A stretch of 64,000 nt of DNA from Bacteroidetes bacterium ADurb.Bin145 (GTDB lineage Bacteria; Bacteroidota; Bacteroidia; Bacteroidales; VadinHA17): the NCBI GenBank assembly GCA_002070505.1, contig MWDJ01000001.1, positions 154,918-218,917 on the forward strand. The letters run 5' to 3'. The notes beneath the pieces were generated by a model. It saw nothing but the letters and a program-made list of their open reading frames with translations, was not told the origin of the DNA and did not search any database. A program made the translations under genes and the position numbers. This document shows, one piece after another, positions 16,325-25,608 of this stretch. Numbering within the stretch: position 1 is the first letter of the stretch; each line of letters opens with the position of its first letter.

Positions 16325-17479
16325 ATGAAAAAACCTCTGCTAATTGTGATTATTATTCTGGCAGTGATCCTTGCCCTGCCGGTAATTAACCTGATCCGCT
16401 GGTCTTCTCAGACAAAAAAACCCATGGGTATCATTATCGTTGATAAGACAGTTCCTACTCCTCAACGGGTAAAACATAAGTCTTTTAACTGGGTTCTGAC
16501 AAATAACCGATTTGTTAAAAAGGATAAAAACAAGTCTTATTCCTTTCGTACAGATTATTTTGGATTTGTACCGACCCGGCCACTAAAGGAAAGACAATGG
16601 GACAGGAATGAATATCGTCTGGCCGATCTGGCTGACCTTCCGGAACAAGCCGATGCATTATATATTACCGATACTTACGGCGTATTCTTTAATGACTGGT
16701 ATCAGGGAGTGAAAAAAAGCCGTACATCAACAAAACTGTACGGAGGACTTAACAATAACGACAATCTCCTGATTAAAGAAATGAAGGACCGCAATAAACT
16801 TATAATTCTTGAGTATAACTCATTTGATTATCCTACCGCAGAATTTGAATCATACAGGATACAGGAGAGACTCAATATTAAATTCAACGGCTGGACAGGA
16901 AAATACTTCAGCTCTCTGGATACTACAAAACCTGGTTTTCCAATCTGGATGACGTCAATGTACAGGAAACAGTACAGGAAACCATGGAATTTTGTGAAAC
17001 CGGGTATTGTAATTCTGAATCAGAGGCAGATACTAATCCTTGAGGAAGGGACTCAGCTGAAATCTTCCCTTCCTGTTATCGTAACAGATTCTGCATATTG
17101 CTCCAAATGGGACCTTCCGCCTTCAATTACATTCGATAACTGGTTCGATATCATTGATCCTCTTGATAATAACGTTATTTCAAATTTTAAACTTGAGACA
17201 ACCAGCACAGGTGACACTCTGCTTTCTGATTACGGTCTGGATAATTTATTCCCTGCAGTTATTCAGGAACCTGCAGCCCAGAGGACATATTACTTCAGTG
17301 GAGATTTTACCAATACTGATGTCCCCATCTGGACATCAAAATTCTTTGGTGTCGAAAAACTGAAAGGTATACTTTATTCAAAGAAAGCCGACGATACCAG
17401 GCGCTTTTTCTGGCTGTATTACAGACCTCTTATCAAGGGAATTTTCAATGATTATTATAATTCCCTCTCATCAAAATAG
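16325..17479 (+). CDS. Membrane-anchored protein of unknown function
   Basis: I do not recognise this 384-residue protein. It has one N-terminal hydrophobic helix (about residues 4-24), which is probably an uncleaved anchor, followed by a large soluble domain rich in aromatic residues. Notable segments are QADALYITDTYGVFFNDWY, GGLNNNDNLLIKEMKDRNKLIILEYNSFDYPT and a C-terminal RRFFWLYYRPLIKGIFNDYY. The alternating pattern after residue 110 could be an alpha/beta fold, possibly glutamine-amidotransferase-like, but no catalytic motif is clear. It stands alone between a divergent rarA and a strong terminator, so it is probably a single-gene transcript. Confidence 0.7.
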   Translation: MKKPLLIVIIILAVILALPVINLIRWSSQTKKPMGIIIVDKTVPTPQRVKHKSFNWVLTNNRFVKKDKNKSYSFRTDYFGFVPTRPLKERQWDRNEYRLADLADLPEQADALYITDTYGVFFNDWYQGVKKSRTSTKLYGGLNNNDNLLIKEMKDRNKLIILEYNSFDYPTAEFESYRIQERLNIKFNGWTGKYFSSLDTTKPGFPIWMTSMYRKQYRKPWNFVKPGIVILNQRQILILEEGTQLKSSLPVIVTDSAYCSKWDLPPSITFDNWFDIIDPLDNNVISNFKLETTSTGDTLLSDYGLDNLFPAVIQEPAAQRTYYFSGDFTNTDVPIWTSKFFGVEKLKGILYSKKADDTRRFFWLYYRPLIKGIFNDYYNSLSSK

Positions 17480-17500
17480 ATCTTTAAATGATAACCTGAT

Positions 17501-17536
17501 AAAAGTACAGGCAACGTGTAGCCTGTACTTTTTTAT
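17501..17536 (+). terminator. Strong intrinsic terminator
   Basis: A 12-bp stem (17501-17512 with 17521-17532) and an 8-base loop end in a T-rich tail. It follows the unknown membrane-anchored gene by 21 bases and isolates it from the amidase gene downstream. Confidence 0.93.
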
Positions 17537-17573
17537 TTTGTACCAGTATCCATATTGTTAAAAAACATCGTTA

Positions 17574-18344
17574 ATGAAGATTGCCATAATACAACCAGAT
17601 ACAATCTGGGAATCAAAAAATGAAAACTTCAGCAGACTGGATAAGCAGATAGGCAGTCTTGACAATGATACTGATTTAATAATCCTTCCGGAAATGTTCA
17701 ATACCGGTTTCTCGATGAATCCAACAAAACTGGCTGAATCTCCTCACTCAGAAACGTTTGAATGGATGTCAGGGATCGCAGCTTCCCGGCAGGCTGGAAT
17801 TGGCGGCAGCTATATTTTAAGGATCAGAAATAACTTCTATAACAGATGGGTGTTTGTTGCTCCGAATATCAGTACACGTACTTATGATAAACGTCATCTC
17901 TTTAGTCTTACTGGAGAGAATATGCATTTTACCGCCGGTAAAAAACCTCTTGTGTTCAAATTTCATGAGTTCAGGATCTCGGCAACAATCTGTTATGACC
18001 TCAGATTTCCTGTCTGGAGCAGAAATATAAATAAGTACGATCTGCTTATAAATTCCGCCAACTGGCCTGATGCCAGGAGAGATGTATGGATTACACTCCT
18101 TAAAGCCAGGGCGATTGAGAACCAGTGTTATGTGGCTGGAGCAAACAGGGTAGGAACTGATGGGAATGGCTATTCATATTCGGGAGAATCAGTTATCATA
18201 GATCCAAAAGGAAGGATACTTGCTTCAGGTTCCAGGAAAGAAGAGTGCATAATATCTGCAGTTCTAAACATCAGTGAGCTAAGCGACTTCAGGAAAAAAT
18301 TCCCGGTCCTTCGTGATGCCGACAAGTTTCGGATAGATCCTTGA
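17574..18344 (+). CDS. Omega-amidase / carbon-nitrogen hydrolase (YafV type)
   Basis: A 256-residue nitrilase-superfamily protein with the catalytic triad in place: E40 in ILPEMF, K106 in TYDKRHLF and C140 in ATICYDLRFP. The NTGFSMNP and LINSANWPDARRDVW segments are typical of the YafV/omega-amidase branch, which hydrolyses alpha-ketoglutaramate and alpha-ketosuccinamate formed by glutamine or methionine transaminases. It is cytoplasmic, with no signal peptide. The gene stands between a terminator and a convergent dehydrogenase gene. Confidence 0.88.
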   Translation: MKIAIIQPDTIWESKNENFSRLDKQIGSLDNDTDLIILPEMFNTGFSMNPTKLAESPHSETFEWMSGIAASRQAGIGGSYILRIRNNFYNRWVFVAPNISTRTYDKRHLFSLTGENMHFTAGKKPLVFKFHEFRISATICYDLRFPVWSRNINKYDLLINSANWPDARRDVWITLLKARAIENQCYVAGANRVGTDGNGYSYSGESVIIDPKGRILASGSRKEECIISAVLNISELSDFRKKFPVLRDADKFRIDP

Positions 18345-18405
18345 AAACTGTTTTTCAATCCTGCGTAAAACTCTTTAAATCAAAGGTTTATTCTTTTCGT
18401 CCTGT

Positions 18406-21354
18406 TTACGAATTCTTGAATTTCAGAGCATTGAACAGGATAACGACAGGGTGGAAAGCTTTCCGGCCGGTACCCTCTTCAATATGATGCCTGCAGCTGG
18501 TCCCGGGTGCAGCTATTATAACATCTGCACCGGCGCTCCTAACTTCCGGAAACAATACCATTTCCCCGATCTTGTTAGAGAGATCATAATGTTCTTTTTC
18601 ATAGCCGAATGAACCGGCCATTCCGCAACAACCCGACGGGATCTCCCTGACAGAGTATTTCCGTGGGATTGACAACATTTCAATTGTGCTTTGAGAAGAT
18701 GATATCGCCTTCTGCTGACAGTGGGCATGGAGAAGTATCTCCTTCCCTGTATTTTCAAAGAGATCCCTGTCAATCCTTCCTTCTCTGTATTCTTTTGCGA
18801 TGAATTCATCAATCATAAATGAGTTCTGAGCGATCTTTTCAGCGGTCGTTTTCAGATCACTTCCTGCCAGCTCAGGGTACTCATCGCGGAATCCAAGTAT
18901 TGCAGAGGGTTCAATACCAACCAGCGGGATATCTTCACAAACCACCCCCGACAGAGCATTAATATTCTGCCGTATTATTTTTTCAGCTCGTCTGATAAGA
19001 CCTTTTGACAGATAAGTCCTGGCACTTACACCGTGGTTCGCAGTGATCACCTTAAACCCTAACGAAGTCAGCAGTTTGACAGCAGCGATGCCTGTTTCGG
19101 TGTCATTTAAATCCGTAAATTCATCAACAAACAGACATACAGTACCCCGGGGATTACGAGGGATCAAATTTCCCTGATTCTTTTTCAGCCATTTCCTGAG
19201 AGTTATATTATATAATAAAGGTATACCTCTCTTCGGTGCAAAACCTATCATTCTCTTGATCATTCCTGAAATTACCTGATTTCTTACAAAAAAATTAAAA
19301 ATAACAGGTATGAATGACCCGGCTTTATTTATCCATGTGATATGGGCAATGAGCAATGTTCTCAATGGTATGCCATGCTTATCATACCAGTGTTGCATGA
19401 ACTCACCCTTTAGTTTTGCAATATCAACACCTGAAGGGCATTCTGCCTTACAGCCCTTGCAGGAAAGACAAAGATCTAGGATATTGTAAACTTCACGGTG
19501 ATCCCAGGGATTATTCTCATCGGCGCTTAAAAATTCGCGTAGCATATTAGCCCTGGCCCTTGTACAATTTTCTTCTTCGCCGGTTGCCATAAATGAGGGG
19601 CACATTGTTCCGCCGATGATCTTTGTTTTCCGGCAATCGCCTGAGCCATTGCATTTTTCAGCAGCTCTTACAATTCCATCTGTCGATGTAAAATCATAAA
19701 TAGTATTTATTTCCGGAGTCTTCTTGCCGGGAACATATCTCAGTGATGTGTTCATCTGAGGTGTGTCCGTTATCTTACCGGGATTCAGTATATTATGGGG
19801 GTCCCAGGTCAGTTTTATTCTTTTAAGCAGGTTGTAGTTGTACTCTCCAAGGATTATCGGAATAAACTCACCTCTCAGCCTCCCGTCACCATGCTCTCCG
19901 CTCATTGATCCCTTGTATTTCTTTACGAGCCTTGCCGTCTCCAGGCCTATGGTCCTGAAAAGCTCCACGTCACCAGGATCTTTGAGGTTAAGGACCGGTC
20001 TTATATGCAATTCCCCGGTCCCTATATGAGCATGATATACAACCTCTTTATCATATACAGCAAGCATTTTCTCGAAATCATCAATATACCCGGGCATCTG
20101 GTCCACATTCACTGCAGTATCTTCAATCAGAGAGACGGGTTTATGATCTCCCTTCATATTTGTAAGAACACCAAGTCCCGCTTTTCTAAGATCCCAAACC
20201 TTGCTTATGTCCCGGCCTCTCACTACCGGAAAAGCGTAACCGTAATTTGAAGCTCTCAGATCTTTAACCAGATCTTCGATTGCCTTTTCTACTAGATCAG
20301 GATTTTCTCTTACGAATTCTACTATCACTATCGATCCCGGGTTGCCTTCAAGAAAGAACCTGTTGCTTCTTTGACTTAGGTTGTTTTCAGTCAGTTTTAA
20401 TATTCTGTCATCCATCATTTCGACTGCTGAAGGATTATGCTTCAGGGCTATCAGGTTTACCAGAAACGCGTCATTTCTCTTTTCCAGATGGATACATAAC
20501 AAGGCTTTGTGAGGCGGTGGGAGCTTTACAAGATTAAGTTTGATTTCTGTGGTGATAGCCAGCGTACCTTCCGAGCCTGCAAGTAATTTGCAGAAATTGA
20601 AAGGTTTGTCTGATTTATTATCAAATACAATATTATCAAGAAGAAGATCAAGAGCATATCCTGTATTTCTTCTCGGTATTTTTTTATCAGGAAATCCTTT
20701 AGATATCTGCTCTCTGTTAGCAGGATTATCAAGCATATCCTTTATTTCACGGTATAGTGAACCTTCGAAATTTGAACTTTTACACTTCTCTTTGAATCCA
20801 TCCTTATCGAGAGGTCCGAATACAGCCTCACTGCCATCGCTTAAAATAGTTTTAAGTTCAATTGTATGATCCCTTGTTGAGCCATAAATTATTGAATGTG
20901 AGCCACATGCGTTATTACCAACCATTCCTCCAAGATTGCACCTGCTTGAAGTTGATGTTTCCGGACCAAAGAAAAGACCCTTTTTACGAAGAAACAGATT
21001 AAGTTCATCCAGTACCACACCGGGTTGCACCCTTACCCACATTTCCTCTTCGTTCAGCTCGATGATATCCTTCATGTATTTTGATACGTCGACTATAATA
21101 CCGGAACTGACCACTTGTCCGGCCAGTGATGTTCCGGCAGCCCTCATTGTCAGTCCGATTTTTTCACGCGAAGCAAATGCAAGTACCTTCTTAATGTCGG
21201 CAGGAGATCTGGGCCATACAACAGCAAGCGGAACTTCTTTGTAGGCTGATGCATCGGTAGAATATATAACCCTTGTTACCTCATCATATCTGAGATCTCC
21301 TTCAATCTCATTTTTCAGAGAGTCAAGGCTTGAAAATATTGAATCAGATTTCAT
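18406..21354 (-). CDS. FAD- and Fe-S-binding 2-hydroxyacid dehydrogenase (D-lactate/glycolate type)
   Basis: A 982-residue fusion. Residues about 1-250 form a PCMH-type FAD-binding domain (MRAAGTSLAGQ, NLGGMVGNNACGSHSI). About 250-530 is the FAD-linked oxidase C-terminal domain, with YHAHIGTGELHIRPVLNL and SGEHGDGRLRG. About 570-650 carries two 4Fe-4S sites, CNGSGDCRK with MCPSF, and CLSCKGCKAECP. The end has CCG-type cysteine motifs, including SGCCGMAGSFGYE. This GlcD plus GlcF-like layout fits a membrane-associated D-lactate or other 2-hydroxyacid dehydrogenase passing electrons to quinone or a flavoprotein. The substrate is inferred. It is divergent from pta, suggesting that lactate carbon feeds acetyl-phosphate formation. 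Confidence 0.85.
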   Translation of the reverse strand: MKSDSIFSSLDSLKNEIEGDLRYDEVTRVIYSTDASAYKEVPLAVVWPRSPADIKKVLAFASREKIGLTMRAAGTSLAGQVVSSGIIVDVSKYMKDIIELNEEEMWVRVQPGVVLDELNLFLRKKGLFFGPETSTSSRCNLGGMVGNNACGSHSIIYGSTRDHTIELKTILSDGSEAVFGPLDKDGFKEKCKSSNFEGSLYREIKDMLDNPANREQISKGFPDKKIPRRNTGYALDLLLDNIVFDNKSDKPFNFCKLLAGSEGTLAITTEIKLNLVKLPPPHKALLCIHLEKRNDAFLVNLIALKHNPSAVEMMDDRILKLTENNLSQRSNRFFLEGNPGSIVIVEFVRENPDLVEKAIEDLVKDLRASNYGYAFPVVRGRDISKVWDLRKAGLGVLTNMKGDHKPVSLIEDTAVNVDQMPGYIDDFEKMLAVYDKEVVYHAHIGTGELHIRPVLNLKDPGDVELFRTIGLETARLVKKYKGSMSGEHGDGRLRGEFIPIILGEYNYNLLKRIKLTWDPHNILNPGKITDTPQMNTSLRYVPGKKTPEINTIYDFTSTDGIVRAAEKCNGSGDCRKTKIIGGTMCPSFMATGEEENCTRARANMLREFLSADENNPWDHREVYNILDLCLSCKGCKAECPSGVDIAKLKGEFMQHWYDKHGIPLRTLLIAHITWINKAGSFIPVIFNFFVRNQVISGMIKRMIGFAPKRGIPLLYNITLRKWLKKNQGNLIPRNPRGTVCLFVDEFTDLNDTETGIAAVKLLTSLGFKVITANHGVSARTYLSKGLIRRAEKIIRQNINALSGVVCEDIPLVGIEPSAILGFRDEYPELAGSDLKTTAEKIAQNSFMIDEFIAKEYREGRIDRDLFENTGKEILLHAHCQQKAISSSQSTIEMLSIPRKYSVREIPSGCCGMAGSFGYEKEHYDLSNKIGEMVLFPEVRSAGADVIIAAPGTSCRHHIEEGTGRKAFHPVVILFNALKFKNS

Positions 21355-21527
21355 AATAATTTATCGAACTGCTAAATTAGAAAAAATAGCTAAACCCTGA
21401 AAAATCATGATATCCGGATGATGGTACAAAATTCTGAAAATAATCATACCACAGCAGGTTGTAAATTCGAACTTTTTTTTCGTACATTTAGAAAAAAAAT
21501 TTTACATATTTAAAATATTGATATACA

Positions 21528-22535
21528 ATGGAATTATTGGATAGTATAAAACAGAAAGCAAAATCATTCAACAAAAGGATAGTCCTCCCGGAAGGGTATG
21601 AAGAGAGAACGATAAAAGCGGCTGATATAGCAATAGCAGAAGGTCTGGCTCAGATCATTCTTATTGGCGATCCGGCTGAAATTAAATCTCATTCAGAAAA
21701 GCTCGGATTAAGGAATATCAGTAAGGCAACTGTCATTGATCCGCTATCGCACTCAAAGAAGAGCCATTATATTGATATGATGGTTGAGATGAGAAAACAC
21801 AAGGGCATGACAAAGGAGGAAGCTTCGAAGTTGATAGAAGATCCGCTTTACCTAGGAGTACTCATGATTAAGAACGGTGATGCTGACGGTGAGGTTTCAG
21901 GGGCAGATCATGCGACAGGAGATGTACTCAGGCCGGCTTTTCATTATATTAAGACTGCACCCGGAATATCCGTTGTATCGGGCGCATTTATAATGATCGT
22001 TAAAAACAAGGCATACGGAGATAACGGTGTACTTATATTCGCTGATGGAGGTGTTCATCCGAATCCTACAGATAAAGAACTGGCAGAAATAGCAGTCGCA
22101 TCCGGGAGAACAGCAAAGGTCCTTGCCGGGATTGAACCCAGGGTAGCTTTGTTAAGCTTCTCGACAAAAGGCAGTGCAAAACATGAAATGGTGGATAAGG
22201 TCATAAGCGCTACAAAGATCGCTCAGCAAATGGCTCCCGATATGATGATTGATGGCGAACTTCAGGGCGACGCTGCACTCGTTGAGTCTATCGGACAGAA
22301 GAAAGCACCCGCAAGTAAAATTGCAGGCAAGGCTAATGTACTTATTTTTCCTGACCTGAATTGTGGAAATATAGCCTATAAGCTTGTTCAGCGCCTTGCT
22401 GATGCAGAAGCTATCGGGCCAATACTTCAGGGCATTGCGGCCCCGATAAACGACTTATCCAGAGGCTGCTCAGTGAGCGATATAGTAAGCATGATAGCAA
22501 TCACAGCTACTCAGGCATCAGGTATAAAGAAATAA
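21528..22535 (+). CDS. pta: Phosphate acetyltransferase (short form)
   Basis: A 335-residue protein made only of the catalytic PTA_PTB domain, as in short bacterial Pta enzymes. It starts MELLDSIKQKAKSFNKRIVLPEGYEERT and has GEVSGADHATGDVLRPAFHYIKT, the ADGGVHPNPTDKELAEIA region and LIFPDLNCGNIAYKL, all typical of Pta. It converts acetyl-CoA and phosphate to acetyl-phosphate. The first of five genes read together, it is 20 bases upstream of ackA. The 170 bases before it are AT rich with no certain promoter. Confidence 0.95.
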   Translation: MELLDSIKQKAKSFNKRIVLPEGYEERTIKAADIAIAEGLAQIILIGDPAEIKSHSEKLGLRNISKATVIDPLSHSKKSHYIDMMVEMRKHKGMTKEEASKLIEDPLYLGVLMIKNGDADGEVSGADHATGDVLRPAFHYIKTAPGISVVSGAFIMIVKNKAYGDNGVLIFADGGVHPNPTDKELAEIAVASGRTAKVLAGIEPRVALLSFSTKGSAKHEMVDKVISATKIAQQMAPDMMIDGELQGDAALVESIGQKKAPASKIAGKANVLIFPDLNCGNIAYKLVQRLADAEAIGPILQGIAAPINDLSRGCSVSDIVSMIAITATQASGIKK

Positions 22536-22555
22536 TTTCAGTAAATAGTCAGAAG

Positions 22556-23767
22556 ATGATCATTTTAGTTTTAAACTGTGGCAGTTCCTCAATAAAATAC
22601 CAGGTGTTTGATATGTCTGACGGTTATGAGATGCTTGCCAAAGGGCTCCTGGAACGTATCGGACTGAACGAAAGCATTATCACCCATAAACCTACAGGTA
22701 AGGAACAGTATAAAGTAATCACCGATATACCGGATCATACAACTGGGATAAACATGGTGATGGATGTACTGTGCCACCCGGTTCATGGGGTCATTAAGAG
22801 CGTTAATGAGATAAAAGCTGTTGGTCACAGAGTGGTAAACGGAGGCGAGAATTACAAAGAAAGCGTATTGATTGACAACGACGTCAAAAAAGTGATAGAG
22901 GAATGTATTGAACTGGCCCCGCTGCATAATCCTGCCAATCTGAAAGGAATTCTTTCTGTTGAGAAACTGATCCCGGGAGTGCCGCAGGTTGCTGTATTTG
23001 ATACATCATTTCATCAGACAATGCCGGATTACGCTTATATGTATGCTATCCCATACGAATATTATGAGAAGTACAAAATAAGAAAATACGGTTATCATGG
23101 CACTAGCCATAAATATGTTGCCAACAAGGCGGCAAAATTGGCGGGCAAGGATATTAAGAATATAAAGGTAATAACCTGCCACCTTGGAAACGGAGCTTCA
23201 ATCACGGCTGTCAATAAGGGTGAATCTATTGATACATCCATGGGTTTCACTCCTGTTGACGGATTGATAATGGGCACAAGAACCGGAGAAGTTGATCCTG
23301 GCGTTCTTGTCTATATAGCAGATAAAGAGCACCTTAATGTTACTGGTGTTAATAATATGATCAACAAAAAGAGCGGAGTATTCGGGATCTCCCAGATCTC
23401 ATCAGATATGAGGGATCTTGAGACAGCAGCAGATGCCGGAAATAAAAAAGCAATACTTGCTCTTAAGATGTATGCCTATAAAGTGAAGAAATTCATCGGT
23501 TCCTATATGGCAGCACTTAACGGATGCGACCTCCTCGTTTTCACAGGAGGAATAGGAGAGAATGATTTCAGGATGAGAAAGAATATCTGTTCCGACATGG
23601 AAAACCTGGGGATACTATTTGATGATTCTAAAAATGATGGCGCAAGGGGACATGACATTATCATTTCCAGGCCTGAATCAAGAGTTACAGTAATGGCTGT
23701 CAATACTGATGAGGAATTCGTGATTGCTTCAGATACCCGGTATATCGTTGAACACCACACAGTATAA
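22556..23767 (+). CDS. ackA: Acetate kinase
   Basis: A 403-residue ASKHA-fold kinase with MIILVLNCGSSSIKYQVF at the N-terminus, AVGHRVVNGGE, the KYGYHGTSHKYV segment, ITCHLGNGASITAV and TGEVDPGVLVYIADKE. It transfers phosphate from acetyl-phosphate to ADP, forming acetate and ATP. It follows pta directly, the standard fermentative ATP-generating pair, and leads into the acyl-phosphate genes downstream. Confidence 0.96.
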   Translation: MIILVLNCGSSSIKYQVFDMSDGYEMLAKGLLERIGLNESIITHKPTGKEQYKVITDIPDHTTGINMVMDVLCHPVHGVIKSVNEIKAVGHRVVNGGENYKESVLIDNDVKKVIEECIELAPLHNPANLKGILSVEKLIPGVPQVAVFDTSFHQTMPDYAYMYAIPYEYYEKYKIRKYGYHGTSHKYVANKAAKLAGKDIKNIKVITCHLGNGASITAVNKGESIDTSMGFTPVDGLIMGTRTGEVDPGVLVYIADKEHLNVTGVNNMINKKSGVFGISQISSDMRDLETAADAGNKKAILALKMYAYKVKKFIGSYMAALNGCDLLVFTGGIGENDFRMRKNICSDMENLGILFDDSKNDGARGHDIIISRPESRVTVMAVNTDEEFVIASDTRYIVEHHTV

Positions 23768-23778
23768 AATTTTTGCAG

Positions 23779-24681
23779 ATGGTTCTGAAAACTCTGTCTG
23801 ATCTTAAAGGAATAGTGGCCGGCGGCCCTCGTAAGAAACTAATTGTTGCTGCGGCCCAGGACCAGCATTCCCTGGGAGCAGTAATAAGAGCATGGCAGGA
23901 CAGTATTGTTGAACCAATACTGGTGGGGGACCAGGAAAATATCAGAAACATCTGTGCTGCAAATAATTACAATATCGACGGCCTTACAATAATAAATGAA
24001 CCGGATACCGAGGCAGCAGTTCAGACATCTGTAAAGATGGTCAGCAACAGACAGGGAGACATTCTGATGAAAGGTAAAGTAGGTACGTCATCACTTTTAA
24101 AAAGCGTATTAAATAAAGAATGGGGTTTAAGAACTGGTAATCTTTTATCTCATTTTGCGCTTTTTGAGGTTGAGACCTATCCAAAAGTAATTGCAGTAAC
24201 AGACGTTGCCATGAATATTGCTCCAAATCTCCAGGATAAGATAGCAATAATCAATAACTCAGTCTCATGCCTGATCAAGCTTGGCTACAGAATGCCCAAG
24301 GTAGCCGTGCTTGGTGCAGTCGAAATGGTAAATGAGAACATGGAAGCAACCCTTGATGCGGCGCTCCTTTCAAAAATGAACCAGCGCGACCAGATCAAGA
24401 ATTGCATAATTGATGGGCCCCTGGCTTTTGATAATGCTGTCAGTTACGAAAGTGCCCAGCATAAAGGCATAAGGAGCGAAGTGGCCGGCGACACAGATCT
24501 TCTGCTGATGCCCGATATTGAAGTAGGTAATGTACTTTATAAATCGCTGGTTTTCTTTGCAAAAGCAAAAGTTGCATCGGTCATCCTTGGCGCCAGGGTA
24601 CCAATAGTTCTTACATCAAGGTCAGATTCAGAACAGGCAAAATACGATAGTATACTTCTTTCTGCAGCTGCAAGCAAATAG
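23779..24681 (+). CDS. ptb: Phosphate butyryltransferase (first copy)
   Basis: A 300-residue PTA_PTB-family protein. Motifs include AAAQDQHSLGAVIRAW near the N-terminus, DILMKGKVGTSSLLKSVLNKEWGLR, VIAVTDVAMNIAPNL and LLLMPDIEVGNVLYKSLVFFAKA. Together with a butyrate kinase two genes downstream, it points to butyryl-phosphate (or branched acyl-phosphate) formation from acyl-CoA. The start is uncertain: a TTG at 23773 and an ATG at 23779 are both possible, and ATG is preferred. It follows ackA by a few bases in the same transcript. Confidence 0.88.
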   Translation: MVLKTLSDLKGIVAGGPRKKLIVAAAQDQHSLGAVIRAWQDSIVEPILVGDQENIRNICAANNYNIDGLTIINEPDTEAAVQTSVKMVSNRQGDILMKGKVGTSSLLKSVLNKEWGLRTGNLLSHFALFEVETYPKVIAVTDVAMNIAPNLQDKIAIINNSVSCLIKLGYRMPKVAVLGAVEMVNENMEATLDAALLSKMNQRDQIKNCIIDGPLAFDNAVSYESAQHKGIRSEVAGDTDLLLMPDIEVGNVLYKSLVFFAKAKVASVILGARVPIVLTSRSDSEQAKYDSILLSAAASK

Positions 24682-24688
24682 ACACATT

Positions 24689-25591
24689 ATGGTCACTTCC
24701 CTTGATCAGATGGTAAATAAAGTGCTTGAATCGGGGAAAAAGCACAGAATAGCCGTTGCATGGGCACACGATAAAAATACAATCAGGGCTCTCAGTGAAG
24801 CTGTCAGAAAAGGTTTTGCGTCAGCAGTAATGACAGGTATACCCGGGAAAATAATCAGCGTTTGCAGAGATGCAGGTATTGATCACAGAATTTTTTCGAT
24901 AATAGATTGTGATAATGAGGATGCTGCTACCAGACTTGCCGTAAAGCTTGTGAGGGAAGGTGATGCGGATGTCATAATGAAAGGCCTTGTTTCGACCGAT
25001 AAATACCTGAAAGCAATAATGGATAAGGAAAACGGACTTATGGTTCCGGGATCAATTCTAAGCTATACAGGAGCAATAGAAGTACCGGCCTACCATAAGC
25101 TTTTTATTATAACTGATTGTGCAGTAATACCTTATCCAAACCTTAAGCAGAAGGTCGCTATGACCAGATATGCAATTGAAATGGCCTGGAAATTCGGTAT
25201 TGAAAAACCAAAGATAGCCCTTGTAGGAGCTTCCGAGAAGCCAAGCAGTCATTTTTCATATTCAGCTGATTACCTCGAAATGCTAAGGATGAGAGAAGAG
25301 GGTGAGTTTGGAGATGTTATTATGGATGGCCCGATGGATATCTTTCTTGCCTGCGACAGGAACAGTTCGACGATCAAGGGTGTCAATACATTCATCGGCG
25401 GAGATGCCGATATCCTTATCTTCCCCTCACTGGAGTCCTGTAATCCCTTCTATAAAGGATTGATGCTTTTTGCTGATGGTAAAATTGCAGGCCTTATAAG
25501 AGGAACTGAGAAACCGGTCGTCCTTATGTCGAGAAGTGAAACAGAAAAATCGAAGTACTATTGCATTGCGCTCTCATGCCTTATGGTATAA
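24689..25591 (+). CDS. Phosphate butyryltransferase-like protein (second, diverged copy)
   Basis: A 300-residue PTA_PTB-family protein 7 bases after the first. It shares the family framework with its neighbour (DVIMKGLVSTDKYLKAIMDKENGL, FIITDCAVIPYPNLKQKV, ILIFPSLESCNPFYKGLMLFADGK) but differs over most of its length. It starts MVTSLDQMVNKVLESGKKHRIAVAWAHDK, unlike copy one. This is too diverged for a recent duplication, so it may favour a different acyl group or form a hetero-oligomer with copy one. It lies directly before the butyrate kinase. Confidence 0.82.
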   Translation: MVTSLDQMVNKVLESGKKHRIAVAWAHDKNTIRALSEAVRKGFASAVMTGIPGKIISVCRDAGIDHRIFSIIDCDNEDAATRLAVKLVREGDADVIMKGLVSTDKYLKAIMDKENGLMVPGSILSYTGAIEVPAYHKLFIITDCAVIPYPNLKQKVAMTRYAIEMAWKFGIEKPKIALVGASEKPSSHFSYSADYLEMLRMREEGEFGDVIMDGPMDIFLACDRNSSTIKGVNTFIGGDADILIFPSLESCNPFYKGLMLFADGKIAGLIRGTEKPVVLMSRSETEKSKYYCIALSCLMV

Positions 25592-25608
25592 AATAATGAC
25601 ATCTGCTT

